A stretch of 18,249 nt of DNA from Acropora yongei (GCA_014634225.1 BLFN01000444.1:425490-443738), one strand, 5' to 3'; shown: positions 1-9,125, numbered from the stretch's first letter. Notes: generated by a model from the letters alone, not told the origin. Numbers and translations: made by a program.

Positions 1-615
1 ATACTAACGTTGTTGTCATCCAAATTTCTTGCTAGCTAAAGTTTTTTCCAGTAAAACTTAAATTTAGCTGTTACTAATGGCTAGTTAAAACCCAACGTCT
101 GAGTTATGGTTTCTCGATAATTTTCAAGATATAGGAAATGTGTCCGAAATGGTTGAAGAAACAGCCGCGCTTCGAGCATCTCTTGCACTACCTTCGAGCT
201 CTCCCAACGATCCACATGCATCCAGAATTTGATGGACACACTCTAGGCATTGGCCATTCCTTAATTCTTCATGTATGTTGATGTAAAGAAACAGACAACG
301 GCTCTCGGAATCAGTTACCCAAAATGTATTTTATTTGACATGCATTTTTCTTACTTTGGCATCTAATGTCTATTGTGGTGGATGAAATTGAATTGACCTC
401 AGCTTATTACAGAAATACTGGAAATAAAAGAATAACCAGAGAAATGAATTACCTGAAGCAAAAGTCTATGAACCAACGAGCCGACGTATTACCACCCAAG
501 TTTAATAATAATTTACTTACGACAAATGTGGTCGGTTGGCCACTATTGGATTTAGGTTGACTGTTGTTGAAGCTTATTCAAAGCCCTTTACGTTGTTCTC
601 TAGTAACACAACCTT
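1..615. other. No recognisable gene
   Basis: AT-rich sequence with short open frames only. A minus-strand segment near 580-520 has a possible acceptor (CTTCAACAACAG) and donor (GTAAGT), but its phase does not continue the gene upstream. No terminal repeat matching the GGGCCC end near 2730 was found by eye. Confidence 0.5.
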
Positions 616-881
616 TCACTTGAGTTTCCTATTTTGTAATTTAAAATTTTCCTGCTTTAAAAGCAATGCCTTATATTGTTCAGCAAGGACCTGGTCTTGC
701 GTGACTTTGTGCTGTCTGTGATTGTTTGTTTAAGACCGCACACCTCCTTTGAATTCTTGCGTACAGGATCCGAAACGATAGGGTTTAAAACTTACTGTAA
801 GTGACCTCTTCACAAAATTCAAATCATATGTGTCAACTTTGTCTACTCCATTAACAGCCACTTCGACAGGAGTTTCTGCAG
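616..881 (-). CDS. Two C-terminal exons of the Myb/SANT gene, with coiled coil
   Basis: The stretch 881-796 is 86 nt, preceded by a pyrimidine-rich acceptor (CTTTCTTTCGTAG) and followed by a consensus donor GTAAGT at 795-790. It encodes 28 codons beginning AETPVEVAVNGVDKVD and ending FVKRSLT in phase 0. The next exon, 711-616, has acceptor CAGACAG and reads in phase 0 HKVTQDQVLAEQYKALL through NRKLK to TGA, 32 codons including the stop. The coiled coil resembles the C-terminal dimerisation helix of Myb/SANT TE proteins. Matching phases and clean splice sites argue that these two exons, unlike exon 1, are intact. A host-gene exon pair cannot be excluded. Confidence 0.55.
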
Positions 882-1260
882 CTACGAAAGAAAGGAGGAA
901 ACAACTCATATGTGCACAAGTGGAATCTTACCCTGGTTAACGTCCGAGTAAACATTGAAAGCCCCAAAATAGCATGCGGCTAAAAACTTGAGCTTAAATT
1001 AAATTTTTGGTTCACCTGCACAGTTTGGTGTTTCAGAGGGCCATATTTGTTTAAATGTTCACGTGCTGGCCAAGTGGTCGCTCAGACTGGCAGCTGCTTG
1101 GCGTCAGCACCATTTTCAACATTTTGTTTCTTCTTTGTCGTTACGTAACATGTATCATGGCAGCAACGCAAGACCTCAAGACTATTTTTTCTTTCTTGTC
1201 CTCTTGCAGGCTTCGATGTCTTAACAAGGTTAGCAGATCGCGCTTTTTGAAAACTAAAAG

Positions 1261-1290
1261 CAAAAAAAAAATTCTTCTTCTTCTTCTTTT
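1261..1290 (+). repeat. Poly-A plus (TTC)n microsatellite
   Basis: A run of A is followed by five TTC units. On the minus strand it creates a spurious arginine run after the IIEIF segment of the Myb/SANT gene, so slippage here may have affected that exon end. Confidence 0.8.
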
Positions 1291-1689
1291 AAAGCCTTGC
1301 AAGCCAGTGAAAGGTGATGTCTCATTAAAAATCTCAATGATTTTCAATGTGTTGCCTCCGTGGGGTTGGAAGGCACTGGTCCTCTGCCGGTCTTCTTTTG
1401 TTCTTTCTTGAAGCCGCTGAATTGAGGCCCTGCCAGGGGGGGTCCCAGGTCGATTGTCAGAATTTTAAAATGTCTTGTGTCGGCGTTTTGTCAAGGGTTC
1501 ACGTCGCTGTCGGAAATTGAGCGACATACATTTGTCCTTGTCGTAATTTTAATTACATGACAAACAACGGTGTGTTACAGCTGTGGAGTCGCACACTTCT
1601 TGTATCCAAACGTAACGTAACTGAGAAAACATTTTTTGACAAATTGTCATTATCAATAATGTCCCAACTCTTAAATTACCTTCACATTA

Positions 1690-1765
1690 AAGTGGTCGAG
1701 TAGTTGAGGCGTTAGACTTTTGATCTCTTGGTCGGTGGTTCGAGCTTGGTGCCTTGGTGTCTTCC
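1690..1765 (+). repeat. tRNA-derived (SINE head-like) sequence
   Basis: The segment has an A-box-like stretch (GTGGTCGAGTAGTTGAGG, about 1692-1709), an anticodon-stem-like AGA-CTTTTGA-TCT, and a B-box-like GGTTCGAG (1737-1744) at tRNA spacing. The class II A-box wording (GTGGTCGAGTGGTTAAGG) is common to tRNA-Ser/Leu and to many invertebrate SINE heads. Acceptor-stem pairing is not convincing, so a working tRNA gene is unlikely. It lies in what would be an intron of the Myb/SANT gene and could be a SINE insertion; no clear tail was identified. Confidence 0.5.
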
Positions 1766-2231
1766 TCCAATTGTTTTTCTGAGATCTTACGAGACCCTTT
1801 CATCTCAGACCTTGATCTACCCTTGTATTATTTGTCATTCTCGTTCTTCTTCTTATGCTTTCTTCCCATGACCAAAGAATATCACATCAAAAGATGACAA
1901 AGATTGACGCAAAAGATCACAGATCGATACAAGAAGGAAAGCACAAGCTCAAATGATCTCAAATAGCTCCGATGTCGAGCATACGTGACCGACAGTCTCG
2001 TTCCCAGGACTGCCCAGGGCCATTGCCTATTTGTGTACGGTACGTGATACACTAACTGCGCTCAAAGAAAATCACAATACCCCAAACTGGTCCAACTACT
2101 TCAATTCTTTGTTGCTAATTTTGGGCTTTGAAGTCGCTGTCAGCATTTCTTAATGGAATGGCTGTCGTTTGTCGCTATTTCATTTGGGCACTGTCTGTAC
2201 TTTTTGGCCCATGTCGCTTGTCGGAATTTAC

Positions 2232-2502
2232 CCTGGCAGGGTCTCTGAATTCTTTCTTGGCCGTGCATTGCAAATTTTTCCACATGTCCTTCACTTCTTG
2301 GGTGGTCCCAAGAGTCACCCCTACGACATTTATGGCAGCAGCAATTTCCTCCCAAACTTTGTTTTTCTTCACATTTGTTACGCTAATAGTAAATTTGCGT
2401 TAATTGTAGGATCTCAATGTTTTCTTCGTATTTTTCAGTCAAAACAGCAATTTCTGATGCCGAAAAGTTTGACTTGCGTGCTTTTTTCACAGGGGATGCC
2501 AT
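2232..2502 (-). CDS. Exon 1: Myb/SANT-like DNA-binding domain
   Basis: The ATG at 2502-2500 opens MASPVKKARKSNFSASEIA, then VLTEKYEENIEILQ. A frame change near 2400 is needed to continue as KFTISVTNVKKNKVWEEI, AAAINVVGVTLGTTQEVKD and MWKNLQ. Tryptophans (VWEEI, MWKNL) and leucines sit where a trihelix/Myb_DNA-bind_5 fold needs them, and a basic KKARK lies at the N-terminus. A GT dinucleotide (GTAAAT at 2231-2226) can serve as donor. The single frameshift is just after the first helix. The domain should bind DNA, probably in the element's own terminal repeats; that is family knowledge, not visible here. Confidence 0.72.
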
Positions 2503-2539
2503 TTTCAATAACAATGTTACCAGCGATTTTTTTTTAAAA

Positions 2540-2730
2540 CATGTCATTAATTATAAATGCTCGGCATAGTTTATTCGATCTTTAATCGTGGATTAGTTAA
2601 TGGGTGGATTAATTTTCATTTGAACAACTGCTTTCTAACGTACGATTTGCTAACCCATGATTACGAAATTTAATCGACAATAAGGCTCAATGGTGGGTTA
2701 GTTTAATCTTGGTTTTTAACAACTGGGCCC
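2540..2730 (-). repeat. Probable terminal region of the Harbinger-like element
   Basis: The plus-strand end AACAACTGGGCCC (2718-2730), read inward from the other strand, gives GGGCCCAGTTGTT, a terminal sequence I associate with animal Harbinger-type elements. A second internal copy of the GAACAACTG motif lies near 2630, and several ATTAA/TTAAT direct and inverted motifs fill the stretch. It sits just upstream of the Myb/SANT ATG and abuts the end of the hAT C-terminal fragment. The matching opposite end was not found. Confidence 0.42.
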
Positions 2731-2744
2731 TGATTTTCTTAGCA

Positions 2745-2940
2745 TCATTCCACTATAATCCAATGGCAAGCTAAATGGTTAAAATTCTTTACAGTGACCC
2801 AGCTTAGGGCAACGTGCATGAGGTCATTAAGTGACACTTCTTTGAGTTTGCACCTCCAGCCAGATTTAACTCTATTTATAAGACTGAACCATGTTCAACA
2901 CAAGAAGTTGAGTGAATCAAAACTAACCATATTTTTACCA
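2745..2940 (-). pseudogene. hAT transposase C-terminal dimerisation fragment (3' part of the 4838-3830 hAT copy)
   Basis: Reading leftward: STSCVEHG, then after a one-base frame change NRVKSGWRCKLKEVSLND, then LMHVALSWVTVKNFNHLA. This is the hAT C-terminal pattern (CERGFS...NRVKSxxR..L....LNDLM.I.L). It lies on the same strand as the hAT N-terminal and central pieces and directly beyond the Penelope-like insertion, so I take it as the far half of the same gene. Much of the region between DUF4371 and this segment is missing. It stops near 2745, close to the Harbinger-like end. Confidence 0.6.
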
Positions 2941-2999
2941 AACACAAAATATCTCTGATGATAAAAGGTTTTGTGAAGCACTAAAAATAAAAATAAGTG

Positions 3000-3800
3000 A
3001 TATAAAAACAGGATGATGTTTCGATGACTCCAGGTCATCATTATCAAGTTTCCAGTACATGGTATAATTGATTACATATATATAGTAGTAGTAGTGTGAA
3101 AATATGTAAAGTGGTCTGGTAGATAATTAGTTGGTTGCAGGCTGCATGTGTTCTTCTTTTACGTGTTGACCAATAGAAAAATGTTTATTTCCAGTGATGC
3201 ATTGAAACACTGGTGTTGGGATGTGTATCTGACATAACCTGTATCACACAGATCACATGAAAATTTGTAAACAACCCAATATTGGTTAATTAGGGGAGGT
3301 TTGGCCTCCACACCTTTGTGTCTCTTCCAATTTTCTTGGTGAGTTGGCTGCAGAAATCTTTTTGTACAGCATCAGCCGGCCTCTGATCTTTCAATGGGAA
3401 GACAAATTCTAATGGGCTGATCTAGTAGGATTTGGTGCTGTGGTTCAGCTTGATCTTGTGAATGGATGAAACTATTTATGGTTGATTTGATAAGTTTTGG
3501 AGGATACTTTAATTTCAGGAACATTGACCTCAAGTTGTTGCATTCGTTAGCAAAAGGATCTGGAGAACATGAAAGATGATGTGTGCGAATTAACATTGTT
3601 TTCAAGAGTGAATGTTTATACTTATTTTCAACGTGACTTTGATAGTGCAGTAAGAGGCCTTTGTGTGTTGTTTTTCTGTGGATGCGTGTAGCTAATTGAT
3701 TTCCTTTCATCTCAATTTCCATTCCAACAAAGGGTAGCTTATTGTTGGTTGCCTTTAGTCCAAGAGCCTTGTTCCTGGTTCCCAGCCTTTGAGTGTTGTC
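3000..3800 (-). mobile_element. 5'-truncated Penelope-like element (RT end plus GIY-YIG endonuclease remnant)
   Basis: The stretch 3790-3372 reads minus-strand LPFVGMEI, LATRIHRKTTHKGLLLHYQS, then YKHSLLKTMLIRTHHL: the end of a Penelope-like reverse transcriptase (LPFLD..., TxIYRKxTHxxxYLHxxSxH, KxxxxxxLxxRA). Downstream, 3279-3213 gives VVYKFSCDLCDTGYVRYTSQ, the start of the GIY-YIG endonuclease, and 3187-3127 gives KHFSIGQHVKEEHMQPATN in another frame. The catalytic RT motifs are absent because the copy is 5'-truncated, as is usual for target-primed insertion. The insertion separates the two hAT halves. Frameshifts in the endonuclease show it is dead. Confidence 0.72.
3018..3039 (-). other. 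Short hairpin GATGAC-N5-GTCATC followed by GAAAC
   Basis: On the minus strand a perfect 6-bp stem (3039-3034 with 3028-3023) and 5-nt loop are followed at once by GAAAC (3022-3018). This resembles stem II plus the GAAA box of hammerhead ribozymes, which Penelope-like elements are known to carry. The preceding CUGANGA box is not intact (TTGATAA), so activity is not supported. It may instead be coding or 3' terminal sequence. Confidence 0.25.
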
Positions 3801-3829
3801 CAGGTTGCATTCTTGCACAGTAGCTGCGC

Positions 3830-4838
3830 AGCATTTAGAACATAGTTTCTATCAAGTGCTTTATTTCACAGCTTGTTCCCTGTGTGGGGTGAGCCCTTGA
3901 ATTGACTCCTAAAAGTTCTGCTGTCTTTTTCAGACTTCTTGACTGTAGGTCACTGTTGTCATAGCAATGATAGAGCCCATCTTGTAAACTGTGTGCATCA
4001 TTATGCAGTGGTATGTTCTTGACTGCATCTTTGAAAGACAACTCGAGATGATGATTTGCACAATAAAATTCCAGTCGCCATTTAATTTCATTTTTGACTA
4101 GTCTACACATGTTTTGCATCACACGAGGTCCATCTGTTGCTAGTTGAACACATTTCCTCTTGACATCCACATCAAAAGGTTGCAAAAAAGCCATCTGCAA
4201 TTTTCACAAAATCTACTCAAGGTTCATAGTCCTCATCTAGATATGAAACGAAGTAAGACTCCTCTTCGATATTGACAGGGTCTGTAGACCCATTTAAAGC
4301 AACAGCAATAAATTCAGAACAGTTTTGTGTCACTTTCATGTTTGGCGATATTGTGAATAAATTTATGCACTTGTTTATCATTATATTGTAGTGTTTTGTT
4401 AGGATGTCATCAGTTTAGTTTGCTTGGCAAAATCTATATATAGCTGTTCGTTTTCGGCCACAAAAACGCAGTTGTAAAGTTTTAAAGTGAGGTCAATGTT
4501 GTGCTTTTCCATGTTAATCAGAGCCTTCACAAAGGGCTGCTCTGCTGGACTTTTTCACTGTTTAAGATTGCTGAGTGGCTAGTTTTATGAGCATAATAAA
4601 TGCTTGCTTCATGTGAGCAGACATTCTCTATGTGCATTAACTCACAGCCTGAGATGAATTTGTTTCTGCTTGTTTTATCAAACTCTTTGCAGTAAGAAAA
4701 GAACATCTTTCCATCCTCTGCTGACAACCCTGGGCCCCCATTTTTCCATTTCTCATTGAACTTGAATACACGCACATTAACAATTATGTTTCGTTGTTGG
4801 TGTTTCCAAATTCTCTTATGGGTCATGAAACAATCCAT
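3830..4838 (-). pseudogene. hAT transposase (ZNF862/DUF4371 type), N-terminal and central part, decayed
   Basis: The N-terminal piece from the ATG at 4838 contains FKFNEKWKNGGPGLSAEDGK, SYCKEF and FISGCELMHIENVCSHEASI: a degenerate TTF/BED-like zinc-finger pattern (C..C...H...H) with one Cys replaced (FFSYC). Then come PFVKALINMEKHNIDLTL and, after stops near 4410 and in 4228-4230, FIAVALNGSTDPVNIEEES (the hAT 'DGSTD' strand) and YFVSYLDEDYEP. The part 4200-3835 has CVQLATDGPRVMQNM, YCANHHLELSFKDAV and LQDGLYHCYDNSD, the DUF4371 pattern (C.DGASVM..., CxAHRLEL..., YxxSP). hAT transposases cut and paste DNA using an RNase H-like DDE fold. Stops and frameshifts mark it as non-functional, and it is cut at about 3800 by the Penelope-like insertion. 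Confidence 0.75.
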
Positions 4839-5034
4839 ATTGCAAACTCACGCTTGATCAGCAAAGAAAGGTGGGAGCAAGACATATTTGCTATCTTTGT
4901 CATGCACACTACAAAGATTGAATCATCTTGCTTTTATTGAGTTAAGTCTGCAGGTAACTACTGTGCGAGAGCTGCATGAGTGAGAATGAATTTGGGTGGA
5001 GAAATGGATGAAAATATTATTATATCACTACATG
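4839..5034. other. Upstream region of the hAT copy; no gene
   Basis: Non-coding sequence between the hAT start and the inverted repeat at 5035. The hAT element's own terminal repeat is expected here, but I could not define it by eye. Confidence 0.4.
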
Positions 5035-5051
5035 GTGGGCCAGACCACCCC
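5035..5051 (+). repeat. Left inverted repeat
   Basis: GTGGGCCAGACCACCCC, itself partly palindromic (GTGG...CCAC), matching the minus strand of 9306-9322. It lies 48 bp upstream of the ATG of gene A. Confidence 0.6.
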
Positions 5052-5095
5052 AGCAATGTTGCATTAGAGGTGCGCAATTTATAACAGGTAAAATT

Positions 5096-5107
5096 CAAGA
5101 TGGCGGC
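5096..5107 (+). promoter_or_regulatory. YY1-like CAAGATGGCGGC around the gene A start codon
   Basis: The bases CAAGATGGCGGC match the metazoan YY1 site that often overlaps start codons of TATA-less genes and retrotransposon 5' ends. Gene B starts with the similar AAATGGCGGC. Whether a YY1 homologue acts here is inference. Confidence 0.4.
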
Positions 5108-5772
5108 CAATTTAAGGTTTGCTGGAAGCCTTCAACAACCAATTCAACATTGCAAACTTGATCTGTTGGACAGGGTTAATACTGGCGATGGTATACGACA
5201 GATCAGTAAATTTTTCAGAGAGCTAGAAGAAGCTGTATCCATATTGGATACCAAATACAGTCATTGTGGAGGGAGATTTTCGACCGTGCAAAGATTAGTA
5301 CTAGCAAGACGGATGGTTGCACAGTCCCTTCAAAAGATTCACACCAAAATAATTGGCCGCCTGAATACCAGGCCAAGACTTGCCAATCCATGGCGTGGGG
5401 ATTTTCAAATGGACATGCCACAAGAGGTGTTTGAATGTATTTCTAAAGACCTTCTGCAGCGTACAAGCTTCGGTCAACGATTTAGGGAAACAAATACACA
5501 AGTTGTATAACAGACTTTCGAAAGGCGAAATGTTTATTCACAAGGATGGATTTAGATGGAACAGGACTTGAGCCTGCTTTGATTTTAAAAAGGCAAATGG
5601 CACCTGTGAAAAATAGCCTTGTGAGGTGTCGGTGTCTAATGAAAAGCCAGTGAAGCTCAAATTTCATAAGCCAAGGGAGTTTTTTTCAACTGAAATTTCA
5701 TTATGGATACTGGAATCCAAGTGTCGTCCTGCAGCACTAAACAAGCTTGACATGACAATTTACTACATATAA
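5100..5772 (+). pseudogene. Gene A: unrecognised ~220-residue protein with three frame changes
   Basis: The protein family is not recognised. From the ATG at 5100: MAANLRFAGSLQQPIQHCKL, LDRVNTGDGIRQISKFFREL, IGRLNTRPRLANPWRGDF and MDMPQEVFECISKDLLQ in frame 1. It then needs a shift near 5465 to read ASVNDLGKQIHKLYNRLSKG, another near 5548 to read DLDGTGLEPALILKRQ, and a third near 5625 to read VSNEKPVKLKFHKPREFF and CRPAALNKLDMTIYYI before TAA 5770-5772. Protein-like composition in successive frames shows a decayed gene, not chance openness. The first 85 residues look helical and charged. No zinc finger, DDE triad or membrane segment is visible. Its position just inside the inverted repeat suggests an accessory transposon protein, perhaps DNA-binding; this is inference. 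Confidence 0.55.
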
Positions 5773-6096
5773 AACACGATAAATTTCTTATTACTTAATA
5801 TTTTTGTTGATATTTAGTTGGATTGATGGTAGGCCCTGGTCAAACTTGAGACATCAGCCAATCTCATTTAAGTTAGGTTTGAGCCATTTTATTTGGATTG
5901 GCTGTCCATCGTGAAGAGTGGCTAAAGTTAAGGTTGACTGGATGACCATTGAATTAAATTTGGAGTTGACTTGGCCAGAAAACATAATTATGTTTACCCA
6001 GGCCTAAAAGAGAAATAATCTAATTAACTTTGGGGATCAAGTTTTGTTTATATGTATGTCTATAGTTTATGCTTGAGGTAGTACTAACAAGTCTGT
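5773..6096. other. Convergent intergenic region of the two-gene element
   Basis: AT-rich gap between the stops of genes A and B. It should hold both poly(A) signals, but no pair of perfect AATAAA signals was placed with confidence. No coding fragment recognised. Confidence 0.45.
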
Positions 6097-7930
6097 TCAA
6101 GTCAACTGCTGTGCTACTGGACAAATTTGTTTAGACACGGCACCAAACTTGAATAAAGCTTTGAGCCAAAATTGACTGAGTTCAGGAGTGATCTTTCCAC
6201 TTGCAACAGTTTGCTTGATCTCCTTCATCAGATCACTTGTGCAAATCTCACACCACTGATTAGCAGTGGTTGTCTTTGAGAGTCCACGGTGGCAAAACCT
6301 GTCATCGCAATCGCGAACTCCCTTAGGAATTTAAGAATCACTTATGTTCCTCTGCTCACAGCGATAGGCAATGCTGTAGGGATCTTTCTCTCTCAACCAT
6401 ACCATGCATACAAACTCATGTCTGAATACAGTCCACCACCGTAAGCTCTTTCTGGCATTGCATGTGTTTTCCACATACTTAACCAATTTCATGTGCTTTA
6501 CCTGATGACTGTACCCTGCATTGAATTCAGGCCCAATTCATAGCCAAGCTTCTGATGCAATGTGCTAGTGTGGTAGGGGATTGCTACTCCTACTGTCCAC
6601 ATGGTAGGAGTGATGTCGGTAAGCAACAAATTGTTTGCAATGAAAAATTGTTGGAGCAAAACCGTTAAATTTTCAGCTTGCTCCATGCTCGCCTCAACAC
6701 TTGAGTAAATGGAAACTGCATCTGTTAATTTGACACCAATGAATGACAATGTGTTCAGTTTCAGAACATGTCCCTTTGAAAGAGTGGGGATCTTCAGAAG
6801 TTCCTGAGTCTGGCAAATTGCCAACAGAAGTACTTTGATTCAAGTCGTGTGTATGTCTATGAGAATAAAATTCCCTTTTTCCGCTTCTCACTGAACCACT
6901 GCAGAAAGGCCTGGTGCACACTTGAGAGTGTCTTTCAGGCACCTCTGAAATGGAAGCAGGGGGGAACTGTCTGGAAGATCAGAAACTGCTGTTGCTGCTT
7001 TTAGGTGATTCTGGTTTGTGTTAATGCATTACAGTGGTTAGTGCAATGGTTATTGTTACAGCTTTGCACTCGTTGTAACAAGTTCAGAAAACTGACCAAG
7101 TATGCCGTCGCAGTATCGTCCTTACCAAATGGTGCACCATCTGCCCCCACTGCCACATACAGCACCCCCTCCTCTCCATTGAACCACTGTAGACAGGGGT
7201 CTTTTTCATGGAGTGTCAGGTACATGTCAGCAAGCTTCAAAAGAAAAGGATTAAGGGGCCTGTGCACGCCGGGAACTGATTCTGTAGAAAGCTTTCCTGC
7301 TAGAATCTCCAAATGTACAACCTCACCAACGTCAATGTTCCTGATATAACTCATCAGTTTTGGATGGAAGGGTCTTCGGAATTTTGCCGCTTTGCATTAA
7401 TTATTGTGATTTCTTATTTTTACCTGATTGATCTGGAGATTGTTTCATCGCATCACTGCTGTTTCGGTTGTCAGTGTACTCCCGCGTGCTTACCATCCCC
7501 CCTTCCTACAGCACACGCCTGCTCCTAAGCTGGTTTTGATAACATTTTTCATATTCTTGAACTCACCTTTTAACAATCTTCGGTATAATATCATTCATGG
7601 AAACAGCTGAGTTGGCGATATAAGTTTCCATCACTTGTTTTGAAGTTGTGCCAATCATTGTTGTCCATAACCTATCTTGCACAGATTGGTCATCAGACTG
7701 ACATGTTGTTGCTTCGAATTCCTCAATATATTGGTTTTAGTGCAGCGATGGTCTTTTTTTTCCCTTCATAATAGCTGGAATCTTGATAGGTGCTCAAGCT
7801 TCTCACTGCAATCATTCTGCTCTTTACTGCTAACATGTGGTTTCCAGGGCTCTTTGGCTGGGATTGCAAATTAATTTTCATTTGCAATAGCTTCAAGTTC
7901 AGTTATCTGTTGTTGATAACAAATAAATTA
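6097..7930 (-). pseudogene. Gene B main body: multicopy cnidarian-type protein of unknown function, likely transposase-related
   Basis: Reading leftward: QQQITELEAIANEN (coiled-coil start near 7925), VQDRLWTTMIGTTSKQVMET, NDIIPKIVKR, a TGA where the surrounding pattern suggests CGA, then VQEYEKCYQN and SRRVL. Next are IDVGEVVHLEILAGKL, VPGVHRPLNPFLLKLADMYL and YVAVGADGAPFGKDDTATAY-LVSFLNLL. Further on come ITPTMWTVGVAIPYHT, YELGLNSMQG, (frameshift) KLVKYVENTCNARKSLRWW and FRHEFVCMVWLRE. After a TAA near 6330 the end is RDCDDRFC, WCEICTSDLMKEIKQTV and VAQQLT before TGA 6099-6097. The two Cys pairs suggest a C-terminal zinc-binding knuckle. 'ADGAPFGKDDT' follows a hydrophobic strand and could be the first acidic site of an RNase H-like transposase; that is inference. 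I recall similar uncharacterised proteins in corals and Hydra but cannot verify this. Stops and frameshifts make it dead. Confidence 0.6.
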
Positions 7931-8661
7931 TAAAGGCATCGTTTTTTTTAAATTAAATTTTATTCAATTACTTACAATACAAAAGAGAAATTAGTTATAT
8001 ATATATTACAATATAAACACCACCTATACTTCAGCTACTAACAAATACTATCGTTGCTTCCAAAAGTTATTACTTAAAATTGCTGATTTTACAATTATTA
8101 TAGTTACAGACATGTAAATTGATCGGTGCTGAACAAACATATTACAGTAGAGTAATTATTATTAATGTCATTATAACTACAAAAAGTAGAGGCTTTTAAT
8201 TTTAACGTACTTTAGACGGTTTTAACATCAAATGAGAGAGGAAAGAGGCTCAAGAGACAGAAAAGGAGGTTTTGATTAATATACATATATCACTTATTAC
8301 TAACACTATAAATACACATGTTACAGTAAACAACCTCAAGCTTGAACAAAATGTTATGTGTTAAAAACACTGATTTCTAGCAGAGGGTTCAGACCTTTGA
8401 GAAATTGGCCCATGGCCCAATTCAAGGGGGGTCCATGGACCTGGAATCAATGTTTTACAATGACCCAGATTGAAGATTGCATACAGATTGCATAGAGACT
8501 ACAAAGGCTATAATAATAACCCCATCCATTAGTGAAGCTATTGTAGCTCACATAACAACTGTGTTGCACAGATAATCAACAGCCTTTAAGTCTGATGGCA
8601 ACCCCCCTGATACATCTCACAGTTGTTACATCATACAAACAGAGAAGTTAATTGAACAAAC
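7931..8661. other. Probable intron of gene B; AT-rich, no gene
   Basis: It contains an AT microsatellite-like stretch near 7998-8010 and the perfect palindrome GGTCCATGGACC (8430-8441) beside an imperfect GGCCCATGGCCC. No coding fragment or further TE protein recognised. Confidence 0.45.
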
Positions 8662-8881
8662 CTTTCGTTTTGGCCTGCGTACAATTTCTTGTTTGTTGTG
8701 TAATTTCCTTCCCAGTGCATCCATTTTGACTCTTTCAGCCGCCAGTTGCCTTTTGAGCTCTAATATTAGTGTATCTGCATCAAGTAATTTGTGAATATCA
8801 GCATTTCCACTTTTTTTCTTGAGCTGTTGGTACTTTCCAATCGAAAATGTTGGTTTCTTGTTCCTTGCCCATGATGGGGGA
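8662..8881 (-). CDS. Gene B internal exon with basic coiled coil
   Basis: An uninterrupted 220-nt stretch lies between acceptor GCGTTTTCAG (AG at 8883-8882) and donor GTTTGT (from 8661). After one leading base it encodes 73 codons: PPSWARNKKPTFSIGKYQQL, KKKSGNADIHKLLDADTL, ILELKRQLAAERVKMDALGR and KLHNKQEIVRRPKRK. Heptad-like leucines, then a basic RRPKRK end, suggest a coiled coil and nuclear signal. It lies between the start exon at 9266 and the main body at 7930 on the same strand. Unlike the main body it carries no stop. The joining exons are not fully resolved by phase. Confidence 0.5.
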
Positions 8882-9125
8882 CTGAAAACGCTATGATTTA
8901 TTTTTGCGAAGAGGAGACAAAAGCAATGAATAGATACATATTTAATGCACATAAACATTGAACAAACATTGTATCATTTCAGAATTTTTATTAAAGTTCA
9001 CAACACTCCACAAAAGGCCCAAAGAAAAAGATTATCTGAAACGCTCACGCCAGTTACTTGGCTCTGTATTTTCGCCTCCTATCATATCATTTTTTCCAAG
9101 TTATCAAGCTAGAATATACTTAATC

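Larger units (their letters stand above)
616..2502 (-). pseudogene. Myb/SANT (NAIF1-like) protein gene of a PIF/Harbinger-type element, decayed, multi-exon
   Basis: Four separated minus-strand pieces read as one gene. Exon 1 (about 2502-2232) starts MASPVKKARKSNFSASE and carries a Myb/SANT-like domain. A piece near 1416-1288 gives KEQKKTGRGP and then, after a frameshift, IIEIFNETSPFTGLQGF, the linker typical of this family (KTGGGP, then IIxxF, then FxGLxG). Exons at 881-796 and 711-616 give an acidic/hydrophobic stretch and a coiled-coil end, VLAEQYKALLLKQENFKL, stopping at TGA 618-616. In PIF/Harbinger elements a separate Myb-like protein binds DNA and brings the transposase to the nucleus, which is the likely original role. 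At least two frameshifts (near 2400 and 1350) make this copy non-functional. The order of pieces, strand and family fit are seen; the exon joins are inferred. A domesticated host NAIF1/MSANTD gene is less likely because of the decay. Confidence 0.68.

Noticed and set aside
1055..1411. Plus-strand 118-codon open frame
   Set aside because: It lies opposite the linker exon of the Myb/SANT gene and includes microsatellite-coded leucines; no family resemblance.
1686..1765. Functional tRNA gene
   Set aside because: Internal promoter boxes are present, but acceptor and D-stem pairing are poor and no terminator at the expected place was convincing.
2128..2537. Plus-strand open frames opposite the Myb/SANT exon
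   Set aside because: They are antisense shadows of the minus-strand exon, which has clear domain residues.
3068..3095. TA and TAG short tandem runs as a CRISPR-like or functional repeat
   Set aside because: Simple microsatellite; no spacer structure, and the window is eukaryotic.
7005..7349. Plus-strand 114-codon open frame
   Set aside because: Antisense to the conserved core of gene B.
8421..8445. GGTCCATGGACC palindrome as an operator or target site
   Set aside because: A 12-bp palindrome in a long AT-rich stretch, with no second site or gene start nearby.
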